From: VAZQ01 sp963739385
GTDB lineage: Bacteria > Pseudomonadota > Alphaproteobacteria > Rhizobiales > Xanthobacteraceae
Direction: 5' to 3'
DNA: 64,000 nt
Assembly: GCA_963739385.1 (NCBI GenBank)
Contig: CAVUAI010000014.1
Coordinates: 9,054 to 73,053 of the forward strand
Numbering within the stretch: position 1 is the stretch's first letter; every line of letters starts with the position of its first letter. This document shows positions 53,149 to 62,770 of the stretch, one piece after another. The notes under the pieces were generated by a model, which saw nothing but the letters and a program-made list of their open reading frames with translations, was not told the origin of the DNA and made no database searches. Position numbers and translations under genes: made by a program.

Positions 53149-53321
53149 GTCCGCCTTCCGCGATCGCAACCGCCGTCGGGGCAAGCCAAATCACGTTCAT
53201 TTCAACACGAGACCGGTGCCATCGGCCGCCCCGCATTCTAATGTCGAATCCGAACTCGGTTGCGATGGGCGCGGGACTGCCCACATAGCAATCGTCCCGC
53301 GGCATGTCGGAAAAGGACTTC

Positions 53322-54296
53322 ATGAAACTCCTCCGCAGAAATGTCCTGCACCTTGCGGGTGCGGCGGCTCTGTCAGCCATGCCGCGGTTCGCATGGGCGC
53401 AGTCCTACCCGGCCCGGCCCGTGCGCATCGTTGTCGGCTTTCCTGCCGGCGGGACGACCGATATTGGCGCGCGCCTGATCGCCCAGTGGTTGTCGGAGCG
53501 ACTCGGTCAACAATTCATCGTCGAGAACAAGCCGGGTGCCGGCACCCATATGGCCACGGAAGCAGTCGCAGGCGCGCCGGCCGACGGCTACACGCTGCTG
53601 ATGGCGACAGCCTCCAATGCGATCAACGCGACGCTTTACAACAGACTCGACTACAACTTCCTGCGCGACATTGTGCCGGTCGCGGGCGTGATCAGTTCCC
53701 CGTTCGTCCTCGAGGTGCATCCGGCGGTCCCGGCCAAGACCGTTCCCGAACTGATCGCTTTCGCCAAGGCGAATTCCGGGAAGATCAACATGGCATCGTT
53801 TGGCACGGGCACCAGCAGTCATCTGACCGGCGAGTTGTTCAAGATGATGGCTGGGGTCGACATGATGCACGTGCCCTATCGCGGCTCCGCCCCGATGCTA
53901 ATCGACCTGCTGAGCGGTCAGGTTCAACTTGCCTTCGACAATCTGCCCGCGTCGATTGAACACATCCGGGCCGGCAAGCTGCGTCCGCTTGCGGTGACCA
54001 CGACCATGCGCTCCGACGCCTTGCCGGATATTCCGGCCTTGGGGGAAACGCTGCCCGGCTTTGAGTCCAGCGCGTGGAACGGCATTGCCGCTCCCAGGAA
54101 CACGCCGGCCGAGATCATCGAGAGGCTCAACAGGGAGATCAACGCCGCTCTTGTCGACCCCCGGATCAAGGCTCGCTTTGCCGAGCTGAGCGGAGTGGTT
54201 CTTGGCGGCACGCCCGCCGAATTCGCAAAGCACATCGCCGACGAAACCGAAAAGTGGGGCAGGGTCATCCGGACGGCCAACATCAAACCAGACTGA
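53322..54296 (+). CDS. Bug family (TctC) periplasmic solute-binding protein 4
   Basis: A 324-residue secreted binding protein. A signal peptide with an RR pair (KLLRRNVLHLAGAAALSA) ends near FAWAQSYP, so Tat or Sec export is possible. Motifs are VRIVVGFPAGGTTDIGARLIAQ, KPGAGTHMATEAVAGAPADGYTLL, MASFGTGTSSHLTGELF, MHVPYRGSAPMLIDLLSGQVQL and LPDIPALGETLPGF. The ATG at 53322 follows GGAAAAGGA; 53304 is an in-frame alternative. Upstream of a flavin monooxygenase and the NRPS. Confidence 0.9.
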   Translation: MKLLRRNVLHLAGAAALSAMPRFAWAQSYPARPVRIVVGFPAGGTTDIGARLIAQWLSERLGQQFIVENKPGAGTHMATEAVAGAPADGYTLLMATASNAINATLYNRLDYNFLRDIVPVAGVISSPFVLEVHPAVPAKTVPELIAFAKANSGKINMASFGTGTSSHLTGELFKMMAGVDMMHVPYRGSAPMLIDLLSGQVQLAFDNLPASIEHIRAGKLRPLAVTTTMRSDALPDIPALGETLPGFESSAWNGIAAPRNTPAEIIERLNREINAALVDPRIKARFAELSGVVLGGTPAEFAKHIADETEKWGRVIRTANIKPD

Positions 54297-54529
54297 AAGC
54301 AGGCGCCTTGCGGCGATTGCCGTTGCGTTGCGTCCGGCGGCCGTCGTCAGCCCGGCTGCACAGCCGGGATGGTGGCGTCGAGCAGGCCAACGAGGTCCGC
54401 GCTTCCGGGTCACCGGCGTCATCACACATGCGCGCCGGCTGACCTTCCGCAATCTCCGGCGCACAGCTAGCCTGCGTGCACCGGCCGAAGAGCACCGATG
54501 CACGGCGCTGTTACGAGGAGACGCGGGCC

Positions 54530-56170
54530 ATGAGCGTTGTCCGGCTCTCGGATCGGGTGCGGCGCGAGCTGACGTATCTGAGCTATCCATCGCGGGATTG
54601 GACGATCCCGCGCCATCGGGACGGCACCCGGGTCCTCGATGTGCTGATCGTCGGCGGCGGCCAGGGCGGCCTGGCGACCGCGTTCGGCCTGAAGCTCGAA
54701 CGGGTCAGCAATATCAGGATCGTAGATCGCAATCCCCGAGGACTCGAGGGGCCCTGGCGCCGGTTCGCTCGCATGAAGGCGCTACGGACCACCAAGGATG
54801 TGACGGGCATCGACTTCGGCATCCCCAGCCTGACCCCCCGTGCCTGGTACGAGGCGAAGTTCGGCCGCCGAGCGTGGGAGCGCATCCAGAAGTTTTCCCC
54901 GGAGGTGTGGCGGGACTATCTCGATTGGTACCGCGATGTTCTCGAGCTCCCGGTGGAAAACGAAATCGAGGTGACATCGATCGAACCCGCCGACGACCTT
55001 CTTGTCGCCCATCTGCGTCGGCGAGGCCAAATCGAGCGCGTGCTTGCGCGAAAGATCGTGCTCGCAACCGGGTTTGACGGCAGCGGCGGCTGGCGGGCTC
55101 CTCCAGCCCTCGCCGCCGATCTTCCCGCCGGCCGTTATGCCCATTCGACCGACGACATCGATTTCGACCGGCTGGCAGGAAAGCGGGTCGGCGTGCTCGG
55201 CGTCGGCGCCTCCGCCCTCGACAATGCGGCCGCCGCTCTCGAAGCCGGCGCGGCCAAGGTCGACCTCTGCTTCCGCCGCGCAAATTTCCCGCAGGTCAAT
55301 CCGCTGGTCTGGACGCACTTCGCAGGCATGCTCGGTTACTTCGGAGAGCTGACCGACCTCGAGCGCTGGCGATTCATGCGCCGCATTCTGGACGAGTTTC
55401 CGCAACCTCCGCCCCAAGACTCCTTTTGGCGTTGTCGCAGGTTTGAAAATTTCGTGTGGCATGCCAATTGCGCCTGGCGCTCGGTCCGCGACGACGGTGA
55501 CGTTGCGACGATTGAAACCGAAGCAGGCAGCTTCACGTTCGATTTCATCATCTTTGCGACCGGCGCCGATACGGATCCTTCGGCGCGTTCCGAGCTGGCC
55601 GCCATCGCTCACCATATCGCGCTCTGGCGAGACCGGTTCACGCCTCCGCCCGGCGAGGAAAGCGACGTGCTGGCGAAATATCCTTACCTCGGCACCGCAT
55701 TCGAGTTTACGGAACGCAAGCCGGGGACCGCCCCCTTTCTCCGCCGGCTGCACAACTTCACGTACGGAGCGATGCCAAGTCTCGGGCTTACGGGCGCCGC
55801 GATCACCGGATTGAGGTACGGCGCGCCGCGCCTTGTCAACGGCCTGGTGCGGGATCTCTTTCAGGAGGATGCCGCCGCCTATTATCGGGACCTTCTTTCC
55901 TATGAGGTGCCCGAGTTGGAAACTCTCGAAAGCGCGTTTTCATGGCTTGAGGCCCTCGGCGCCGAAGGACTCGATGACGACGCGTCGATCGATCATCTCG
56001 ACCAAGGCGTGCCCGCCAGGATGTTCGAAAGCGGAGCCGCATCGCCTGACCCGGATGACAAATCTGCCGGCGTACTCTCGAAGCGCATCCAGACGGATCG
56101 TGCTGCCGCACGCTCGCGGGGACAGCGCGGTTCCAGGGCGCACGTGCAACGGCGCCCGCGCGCGAAATGA
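54530..56170 (+). CDS. flavin-containing monooxygenase-like oxidoreductase
   Basis: A 546-residue protein with two dinucleotide-binding loops: VLIVGGGQGGLATAFGLK for FAD near residue 39 and VGVLGVGASALDNAAAALEAGA for NADPH in the middle. LPAGRYAHSTDDIDFDRL resembles the fingerprint between the two loops of Baeyer-Villiger and N-hydroxylating monooxygenases, and IIFATGADTD marks the late ATG-containing strand. Substrate unknown. It lies 104 bp upstream of the NRPS on the same strand, so it may tailor an NRPS building block or product. The ATG at 54530 has GAGGAG about nine bases upstream. Confidence 0.85.
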   Translation: MSVVRLSDRVRRELTYLSYPSRDWTIPRHRDGTRVLDVLIVGGGQGGLATAFGLKLERVSNIRIVDRNPRGLEGPWRRFARMKALRTTKDVTGIDFGIPSLTPRAWYEAKFGRRAWERIQKFSPEVWRDYLDWYRDVLELPVENEIEVTSIEPADDLLVAHLRRRGQIERVLARKIVLATGFDGSGGWRAPPALAADLPAGRYAHSTDDIDFDRLAGKRVGVLGVGASALDNAAAALEAGAAKVDLCFRRANFPQVNPLVWTHFAGMLGYFGELTDLERWRFMRRILDEFPQPPPQDSFWRCRRFENFVWHANCAWRSVRDDGDVATIETEAGSFTFDFIIFATGADTDPSARSELAAIAHHIALWRDRFTPPPGEESDVLAKYPYLGTAFEFTERKPGTAPFLRRLHNFTYGAMPSLGLTGAAITGLRYGAPRLVNGLVRDLFQEDAAAYYRDLLSYEVPELETLESAFSWLEALGAEGLDDDASIDHLDQGVPARMFESGAASPDPDDKSAGVLSKRIQTDRAAARSRGQRGSRAHVQRRPRAK

Positions 56171-56274
56171 CTGTCCGCCGGACAACTGTCTATCGTTGCG
56201 CAGCGAGCCCGGGCAGCGGCCGGACCAGGCACATCGCGCAAGCCCGAGTAATATGGTAACGCTGACCAAAAGGG

Positions 56275-57972
56275 TTGGGCTTGTCGAAAATTTTCACCCA
56301 ATCGCAGCAAGGATCGGCAGGCAACCAAGCCGGTAGCCGCGTCTTTTCGCACCTCGACGATCTTCTTGCCTATTACGGGCGAATGGCGTCGAAGCGTACT
56401 GCGATCCTGGCACCGAACGGCGGCCCGGTGACATATGGCGCGCTTTGCGCCCGGGCGAACGATGCGGTTCGCGCGCTGAGACGCCTCGGTGTCGGCCGAC
56501 GTGACCGGGTAGCGGTCGTATTGCCGAATGGACCGGACGCTGCAGTGGCGACGGTCGCGGTCGCAACCGGTGCGGTCTGCGTGCCCCTCAACCCGGGCTT
56601 CACCGCCGACGAATGGCAGCGCTATCTCGCCGATTTGCGGATCGCGGCTCTGTTGACGCGAGCGGACATGGACACGGCAAGCCGAGGCGTCGCGCATGCG
56701 CTCGGCATCCCGGTCATCGATCTGTCGCCGCGACCCGACGAGGGGCCTGGCGCGTTCAGCCTCGTCGGCCCGGCACCAGCGCGCGCCGTGAGCAGCGGGC
56801 CGGCGTCCGGCACCGACGATGCCTTCATCCTGTTGACCTCGGGCAGCACGTCGCAGCCGAAGATGGTCCCACTGACGCACGCGGGCGTCTGTCGGTCGGC
56901 CTACAACGTGGGCGCTGCACTGGCACTCGGACCGCAGGACCGGTTGCTCAACGTGCTGCCGCTGTTCCATGCCCATGGCCTGTTCTCGGGGCTGCTGGCT
57001 TCGCTGGCTGCCGGGTCGAGTGTCATTTGCACCCACGGCTTCGAGGCCGCGGCCTTCTTCGGCTGGCTGACGGAGTTTCGCCCGACCTGGTACACGGCGG
57101 TTCCGACGATCCATCGCGCGGTGTTGTCGGCGGCGAGCCGTCACAAGCGCGACGTCCGGCAGCATTCGTTGCGAGTCATCCGCTCGGCCTCATCGACGCT
57201 GCCATCCGACGTGCTGGGCGGGCTGGAAATCCTGTTCGGTGTCCCGGTGATCGATACCTATGGCATGACGGAAGCCGCCTCCCAGATTGCCGCGAACCCT
57301 CTCGAACGACGCAAGCCTGGCTCGGTCGGCAAGTCCGCCGGCGCCGAGATCGCGATCATGGACGGCGAAGGCCGACGGCTGCCGGCCGGCGAACGGGGAG
57401 AGATTGCGTTGCGGGGCCCCACCATCACGAGGGGCTATGACGACAATGCCGCGGCCAACGAAGCCGCATTTCGGGATGGCTGGTTTCGAACCGGCGACCT
57501 CGGATATCTGGATCGCGAGGGATATCTCTTCATTGTCGGCCGCATCAAGGACGTCATCAATCGGGGAGGTCACAAGGTTGCTCCCGGCGACGTCGAGGAA
57601 GCGTTGCTGAGTCATCCGGACGTGGTCGAAGCGGTCGCTTTCTCCATGCCCCACAAACGACTCGGCGAGGACGTCGCTGCCGCGGTGGTCTTGCGTCCGG
57701 ACGCGAAGGTCACTGCACCCAGGCTCCGCGCCTTCGCGCGCGAACGTCTGGCCAGATTCAAGGTCCCCGGGCTGATCCGGTTCGTAGCGGAGATCCCGAA
57801 AGGTCCGAGCGGAAAAATCCAGCGCGGCGAACTGGCAGCCGCCGTTGCAATCACCCCGTCGAGCGCGAGCGTCGAACGCGACGGCAAGATGGGTCGGCCG
57901 CGCTCGGAATTGGAACGGCAGCTGGCCGAGACCTGGGCCGAGCTGCTGGAATTGGATCGGATCGGACGTTGA
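56275..57972 (+). CDS. NRPS segment 1: starter adenylation domain (acyl-CoA ligase type)
   Basis: The open segment ends at a premature TGA at 57970-57972, inside the first carrier domain. AMP-binding motifs are LTSGSTSQPKMVPLTH, YGMTEAA, TGDLGYLDREGYLFIVGRIKDVINRGGHKV and KGPSGKIQR. The RIKDVINRGGHKVAPGDVE stretch resembles CoA ligases and fatty acyl-AMP ligases more than amino-acid A domains, so it probably activates a carboxylic acid starter. Confidence 0.85.
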   Translation: MGLSKIFTQSQQGSAGNQAGSRVFSHLDDLLAYYGRMASKRTAILAPNGGPVTYGALCARANDAVRALRRLGVGRRDRVAVVLPNGPDAAVATVAVATGAVCVPLNPGFTADEWQRYLADLRIAALLTRADMDTASRGVAHALGIPVIDLSPRPDEGPGAFSLVGPAPARAVSSGPASGTDDAFILLTSGSTSQPKMVPLTHAGVCRSAYNVGAALALGPQDRLLNVLPLFHAHGLFSGLLASLAAGSSVICTHGFEAAAFFGWLTEFRPTWYTAVPTIHRAVLSAASRHKRDVRQHSLRVIRSASSTLPSDVLGGLEILFGVPVIDTYGMTEAASQIAANPLERRKPGSVGKSAGAEIAIMDGEGRRLPAGERGEIALRGPTITRGYDDNAAANEAAFRDGWFRTGDLGYLDREGYLFIVGRIKDVINRGGHKVAPGDVEEALLSHPDVVEAVAFSMPHKRLGEDVAAAVVLRPDAKVTAPRLRAFARERLARFKVPGLIRFVAEIPKGPSGKIQRGELAAAVAITPSSASVERDGKMGRPRSELERQLAETWAELLELDRIGR

Positions 57973-59524
57973 CCAGGACGTCCACGCACTCGGCGCGGAT
58001 TCTCTGACGATGACGCAAATGGTCTCGCGTCTGCGGGCACAATTCGGTGTCGATTTCTCGCTCAATGACATCTTCGATGCGCCGACCGTTGCGGCCCTGG
58101 CGGCTCGCCTCCAAGCAGCGGAGAAAAATGCCGCTCTGACATCACTGAGCTGGCGCAATGTCCGGACGGGGATCCGCAACGTCCGCCTGTCGTTCCAGCA
58201 ACACAGGATCCATGTCCTGAGCCGGCTCGATCCGACCGGGTACACCTACCACACCTTCGGCGTGGCCCGTTTGTCCGGGCAGCTCGATCCTGACGCCCTG
58301 GAGGCGGGCATCGCGACGATCTGCGAGCGCCACGAGATGCTGAGAACGATCTTCCTCGAGCGCCGGGGCGAACCGCTGCAGTCCGTGGTCACGGCTTCGG
58401 CGCGGCTCGTACGCCTCGACCTGCGACCATGCGCCAGGAGCGCGAGAGCGGCGGCGATCGAACGCCAGGCGCGGGAATCGCTGCGTCAATCCTTCGATCT
58501 TGCAAGGGAGCCACCGCTGCGGGCCCAGTTGCTGCGGCTCGACGAGGACGACCATGCGCTGGTGATCACGCTTCATCACCTTGTCACCGACGGATGGTCG
58601 CAACGGCTGTTCTGGCAAGAGCTGGCTGCACTCTATGGAGCCAGTTTGAATGGGACCCACAGCGGACTGCCTGAGCTTGCCATCCAGTACCGGCATTTCG
58701 CCGAGTGGCAGCGCGCCTGGCTCGGAACGCGGGCTGCCGAGGAGCAGCTGAGCTACTGGCATGCGCAGCTCAAAGGGGTGACCGAGCTGCCGCTGCGAAC
58801 GGACCGGCCTCGACCCGAAATATGGACCGGACGCGGCGCGAGGCATCCAGTCCAGTTCTCACGGGCCTTGACCCGCGCCATCAAGTCCGTGAGCCGGGAC
58901 CACCGGGTCACCTTGTTCATGACCCTGCTCGCGGCATTTCAGTGCCTTCTCTACCGGTACACGCAGCACGACGACGTCGCGGTCGGATCGGTGATCGCCA
59001 ACCGCAACCAGATTCCGATCGAGCGCCTCATGGGGATGTTCGCAAATACGATCATCCTCCGCACCGACCTGTCGGGCGACCCAAAATTCAGCGAGGTCTT
59101 GCGGCGGGTGCGGCGGGTGACGCTCGACGCCCACCGCAACCAGGACCTGCCGATCGAGGAGATCCTGCGGGCCCTCCAGGCTTCGCGCAGCATCGATCGC
59201 AACACCTTGTTCCAGGTCATGTTCGTTCTGCAGAACCCGTCGCCGGGAGCCCCGGCTTTTCCCGGACTGTCCGTGAACTTCATGGACGTGGACCCCGGTA
59301 CCGCGCGGGTCGATCTGTTGCTCGAACTGGTCGAGGAGGACGAGCGTCTGAGTGGCTGGCTCGAATACAGCACCGATCTCTTTGAGGGCGCCACGATGGA
59401 GCGAATGGCGGTGCATTTGCAGACGCTGTTGGAGGCAATGGTCGCCAATCCCGAGGAGCGGATTCTCGCGACTGCCTGTGGCGCCTGCCGACGAACACCG
59501 GCGGGTTGTCTTCGACTGGAATGA
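57967..59524 (+). CDS. NRPS segment 2: carrier protein 1 and condensation domain 1
   Basis: The carrier motif is LGADSLTMTQ. The condensation domain has HHLVTDGWS as C3, NRNQIPIERLMGMFANTIILR and LPIEEILRALQ as later motifs. Catalytic His and DG are intact. Reads on from segment 1 by removing one A at 57966. Confidence 0.85.
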
Positions 59525-61580
59525 GACCCGGAGCAGTGTTCGCCGTCCCGGCAGCTTTTCCGAGCGGTTCGCCAGGCAGGCCGAGCGGACACCGACCGCC
59601 ATCGCGGTGTCCGCGGGACGGGTCCGGCTCAGTTACCGCGAGCTCGCGCGTCGGGCCTGCGCCATCGCCGACCGGCTCGTAACCGAGGGCGTCGGCCCCG
59701 ACGCGGTGGTCGTCCTGCTCGCGGAACGCGGCGTCGATTTCCTGGCCGCAATGATTGCCGTGCAGCGAGCCGGCGGAGCTTTTCTTCCTCTGGCCCCGAA
59801 GATCCCTCCGGCCCGGCTGGCCCAGATCATCCAGCACAGCCGCACGCCGCTTGTGCTCGCCGGGCAAGGCTGCGCCACGGCGCTCGGCGAGGCGCTCTCC
59901 GGGATGCCGGCCCGAGCACGCCCGAAAGTTCTCGCTCTCGCCAAACTCGCCCGCGCGACGCCCCGGACCCGAGCCGCGCCGGTGCGGCCGGCAGCCTCGA
60001 GCCGCCTAGCCTACGTCATCTATACGTCGGGCTCCACGGGCGTTCCGAAAGGCGCCATGATCGAGCAGCGGGGCCTGCTCAATCACCTTCTTTCCAAGGT
60101 TTCGGACCTCGCCTTGTCGGCCTCGGACGTGATCGCCCAGACGGCGCCGCAGACATTCGACATCTCGGTATGGCAGTTCCTTGCGGCCCTGATGGTCGGA
60201 GGCCGCGTCCACATCTTTGCCGACGCGGAGGTGCGCGACCCGGCGCAGCTGGCGCAGGTCATCGGGCGCGAGGGCGTGACAGTGCTGCAGATCGTGCCGG
60301 CGCTGCTGCGCGCGATCCTCGACCGAATGCCCGACGAGTCCATCGTACGTGCGCTGAGCCGGCTTCGCTGGCTGATCTGCATCGGAGAAGCCCTCGCTCC
60401 CGACCTCTGCCGTGCCTGGCTCCGGCACTTCCCCGGCGTGCCGCTGGTCAATGCCTATGGCCCCGCCGAATGTTCCGACACCGTAGCGACGCATCTGCTT
60501 ACGGCCGAACCGCCGCCGTCGCTCGCCAGCGTGCCGATCGGTCGCGCCATTGCCAACACACGGCTCTACGTGCTGGACGCCCACATGCAGCCGGCGCCGA
60601 TCGGAGTGGCGGGAGAGCTATGCGTCGGGGGCGCGGGCGTGGGTCGCGGCTACCTCAACGACCCGGACCAAACCCGGCGAAGCTTTTTGCGTGACCCGTT
60701 CGTCCAGCGCCGCGGCGCGCGGCTGTACCGGACGGGAGATCTCGCCCGCTGGCACGCCGACGGACATCTGGAGTTTGTCGGCCGCGTCGACCATCAGGTG
60801 AAGATTCGCGGCCACAGGGTCGAGCTCGGAGAGATCGAGCACGTCCTCGCCGAGCATCCGAACGTCCAAGCCGCCGTCGTGCTGGCGCGGGACGACGGCG
60901 TCGGCGAGACGCGGCTCGTCGCGCACCTTGTCGCAAGCCGCCCGGAGCCGAAGCTCACCGAGCTTCGCGATTTGCTCAAGAGCAAGCTGCCGGACTACAT
61001 GATCCCCACGGGCTTCGTCTTTCTGGAGCGCTTGCCGCTCACGGCGCATGGCAAGGTCGATCGTCCGGCGCTGGCGAGGATGCGCCAGCGGCTCGAGGTC
61101 ACGGGCAGCGAATGCGTGGCGCCGCGCGATCCGACCGAGGAAGCCATCGCCAGGATATGGGCGGAGCTGCTTGCGGCCGAGAAAATCGGCGTGTTCGACA
61201 ATTTCTTCGACCTGGGCGGTCATTCGCTGCTGGCGGGGCGGGCACTGGCTCGGGTCGCCGATGCATTCGGGGTGTCGTTGCCGCTGCGGGCGCTGTTCGA
61301 AGCGCCGACGGTTGCGGCGCTGGCCCGGCGGATCAGCGAGGCACGCGAGACGCGATCAAGCGAGCGGGACCTCGAGATCGCGCACGGGGAACGAGACGGC
61401 CCCCAGCCGGCGTCCATTCTGCAGGAGCATATGCTGCGGATCGAGCGGGACCTCCCTGGACTGCCCCAGTTCAACCTGCCCTTTGCCTATCGGCTGCAGG
61501 GACCGTTGAAAGTCCCCGCGCTCAAGCGCGCCCTGGCCGAGGTCGTGCGCCGGCACGAACTCACTGCGCATGAGATTTGA
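59472..61580 (+). CDS. NRPS segment 3: adenylation domain 2 and carrier protein 2
   Basis: Amino-acid-type adenylation domain: YVIYTSGSTGVPKGAM, TFDISVWQF, NAYGPAECSD, YRTGDLARWHADGHLEFVGRVDHQVKIRGHRVE and LPLTAHGKVDR. The carrier motif is LGGHSLLAGR. Aligning by hand to GrsA gives pocket residues D-I-W-A-I-I-A-D-T. Joins segment 2 by removing one A at 59471. Confidence 0.85.
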   Translation: MPVAPADEHRRVVFDWNETRSSVRRPGSFSERFARQAERTPTAIAVSAGRVRLSYRELARRACAIADRLVTEGVGPDAVVVLLAERGVDFLAAMIAVQRAGGAFLPLAPKIPPARLAQIIQHSRTPLVLAGQGCATALGEALSGMPARARPKVLALAKLARATPRTRAAPVRPAASSRLAYVIYTSGSTGVPKGAMIEQRGLLNHLLSKVSDLALSASDVIAQTAPQTFDISVWQFLAALMVGGRVHIFADAEVRDPAQLAQVIGREGVTVLQIVPALLRAILDRMPDESIVRALSRLRWLICIGEALAPDLCRAWLRHFPGVPLVNAYGPAECSDTVATHLLTAEPPPSLASVPIGRAIANTRLYVLDAHMQPAPIGVAGELCVGGAGVGRGYLNDPDQTRRSFLRDPFVQRRGARLYRTGDLARWHADGHLEFVGRVDHQVKIRGHRVELGEIEHVLAEHPNVQAAVVLARDDGVGETRLVAHLVASRPEPKLTELRDLLKSKLPDYMIPTGFVFLERLPLTAHGKVDRPALARMRQRLEVTGSECVAPRDPTEEAIARIWAELLAAEKIGVFDNFFDLGGHSLLAGRALARVADAFGVSLPLRALFEAPTVAALARRISEARETRSSERDLEIAHGERDGPQPASILQEHMLRIERDLPGLPQFNLPFAYRLQGPLKVPALKRALAEVVRRHELTAHEI

Positions 61581-62751
61581 CTGCGCGGACGATTTGCCCG
61601 TCGCTCTCGTCGCGCCGGCCTCCGACATCGATACATGCCTTGTCGTGGAAGACCTCGCACGCCGGGCGCCGGCCGGAAACGAGCGCGCGAAGGCACTTGT
61701 GCTCAAGAAGGCACAACTGGAAGCCGAGCGGGAAGCCTGGACACCCATCGACATGAGCCGCGCGCCGTTGTTCCGGATCCGCCTGCTGCGGCTCGGTGCC
61801 GACGACCACGTCCTGTTTCTGATCCTGCACCATATCATCGTTGACGGCTGGTCGATCGGCGTTCTCATGGAGGAGGTCTCGGCACTCTATGCCGCCTTTG
61901 CATCCGGCCGGCGAGCGCAGCTACCCGAACCAACGCATCAGTTTTCCGACTTCGCTCGCTGGCAGCGTCGGTGGTCGACCAGTGCGGCAGCAACCCAGCA
62001 GCTCGCCTATTGGAAGCATCAGCTCCGAGACGCCGCACCCGTGTTTCCGACCACGGGTGACCTCAAAAGTACCCTGCTGTGCTCGGATACTGCGCGCGAA
62101 CCGATTCGTATCCCGAAAGATCTGATCGCGCGCCTGCGCGCGTTGAGCCGTCGCCAAGGCGTGACGCTGTTCATGACATTGCTGACAGGCTTCAAGACGC
62201 TGCTGATGGCCCGGAGTGGACGCAACGACCTTTGCGTCGCGACCGCCATGGCCAACCGTTCTCAGCTCAGCATGGAGCGCGTGGTCGGCCCTTTGGTGAA
62301 CACGACGCTCATCCGCACCCGGATCGATACCGACCTGTCGTTTCTGCAAGCCCTCAACCGGGTGCGGGATTCCGTCGTGGAAGCCCATGCCAGACAGCAG
62401 CTCCCCCTCGATATCCTCGCCGCCCGGCTCGCGGAAGAAGTCGGCCTCGACCCAACATCGCTCATCCAGGTGTCGTTCGTTCTCCAGAACGCGTTCCGAC
62501 CGCTCAAGCTGCCCGATGTGACGGTCCGATCCTTCGCCTATCCGGGCGGGCAGCGCGTTCAGCCGATCGATCGCTCCTGGCTTTCACTCATCCTGAAGGA
62601 GACTGCGTCGGGCATTACCGGCTCCTGCAGCTACAAGGACGACCTGTTCGAGCCCGACACGCTCCGGCATTGGATGGCGGATTACACATCGATCCTGGTC
62701 AAAGCGGCGGCAACCCCCGAGAGGTCGCTCGGTCGGCTGGCCGATCGTTGA
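61561..62751 (+). CDS. NRPS segment 4: terminal condensation domain 2
   Basis: Condensation domain with HHIIVDGWS (catalytic), NRSQLSMERVVGPLVNTTLIR and LPLDILAARLAEEVG. It is the last domain; the gene ends 19 bp before the convergent TPR gene. A final C domain without thioesterase may release the product by amide or ester formation with a free acceptor, or the release enzyme may be elsewhere. Confidence 0.85.
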   Translation, partial: SLRMRFDCADDLPVALVAPASDIDTCLVVEDLARRAPAGNERAKALVLKKAQLEAEREAWTPIDMSRAPLFRIRLLRLGADDHVLFLILHHIIVDGWSIGVLMEEVSALYAAFASGRRAQLPEPTHQFSDFARWQRRWSTSAAATQQLAYWKHQLRDAAPVFPTTGDLKSTLLCSDTAREPIRIPKDLIARLRALSRRQGVTLFMTLLTGFKTLLMARSGRNDLCVATAMANRSQLSMERVVGPLVNTTLIRTRIDTDLSFLQALNRVRDSVVEAHARQQLPLDILAARLAEEVGLDPTSLIQVSFVLQNAFRPLKLPDVTVRSFAYPGGQRVQPIDRSWLSLILKETASGITGSCSYKDDLFEPDTLRHWMADYTSILVKAAATPERSLGRLADR

Positions 62752-62770
62752 GGGTTCGCTGGAACTGCGG

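Larger units (their letters stand above)
56275..62751 (+). pseudogene. two-module NRPS, domain order A-T-C-A-T-C, frame broken at three points
   Basis: One gene of about 2157 residues is recovered if three single bases are removed: A at 57966, A at 59471 and C at about 61560. Each removal restores family sequence (LDRIGVDQDVHALGADSL; EERILALPVAPADEHRR; RRHESLRMRFD). Domains: CoA-ligase-type adenylation (about 25-520), carrier 1 (S576), condensation 1 (HH at 767-768), adenylation 2 (about 1080-1580), carrier 2 (S1650), condensation 2 (HH at 1851-1852). There is no thioesterase, reductase or epimerase. The start is a TTG at 56275 or 56281. Likely product: an acylated or aryl-capped short peptide. 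Whether it is intact depends on whether the three breaks are real. Confidence 0.8.

Noticed and set aside
57960..61570. Programmed ribosomal frameshifting in the NRPS
   Set aside because: No slippery heptamer or downstream structure at the break points; single-base insertions explain all three.
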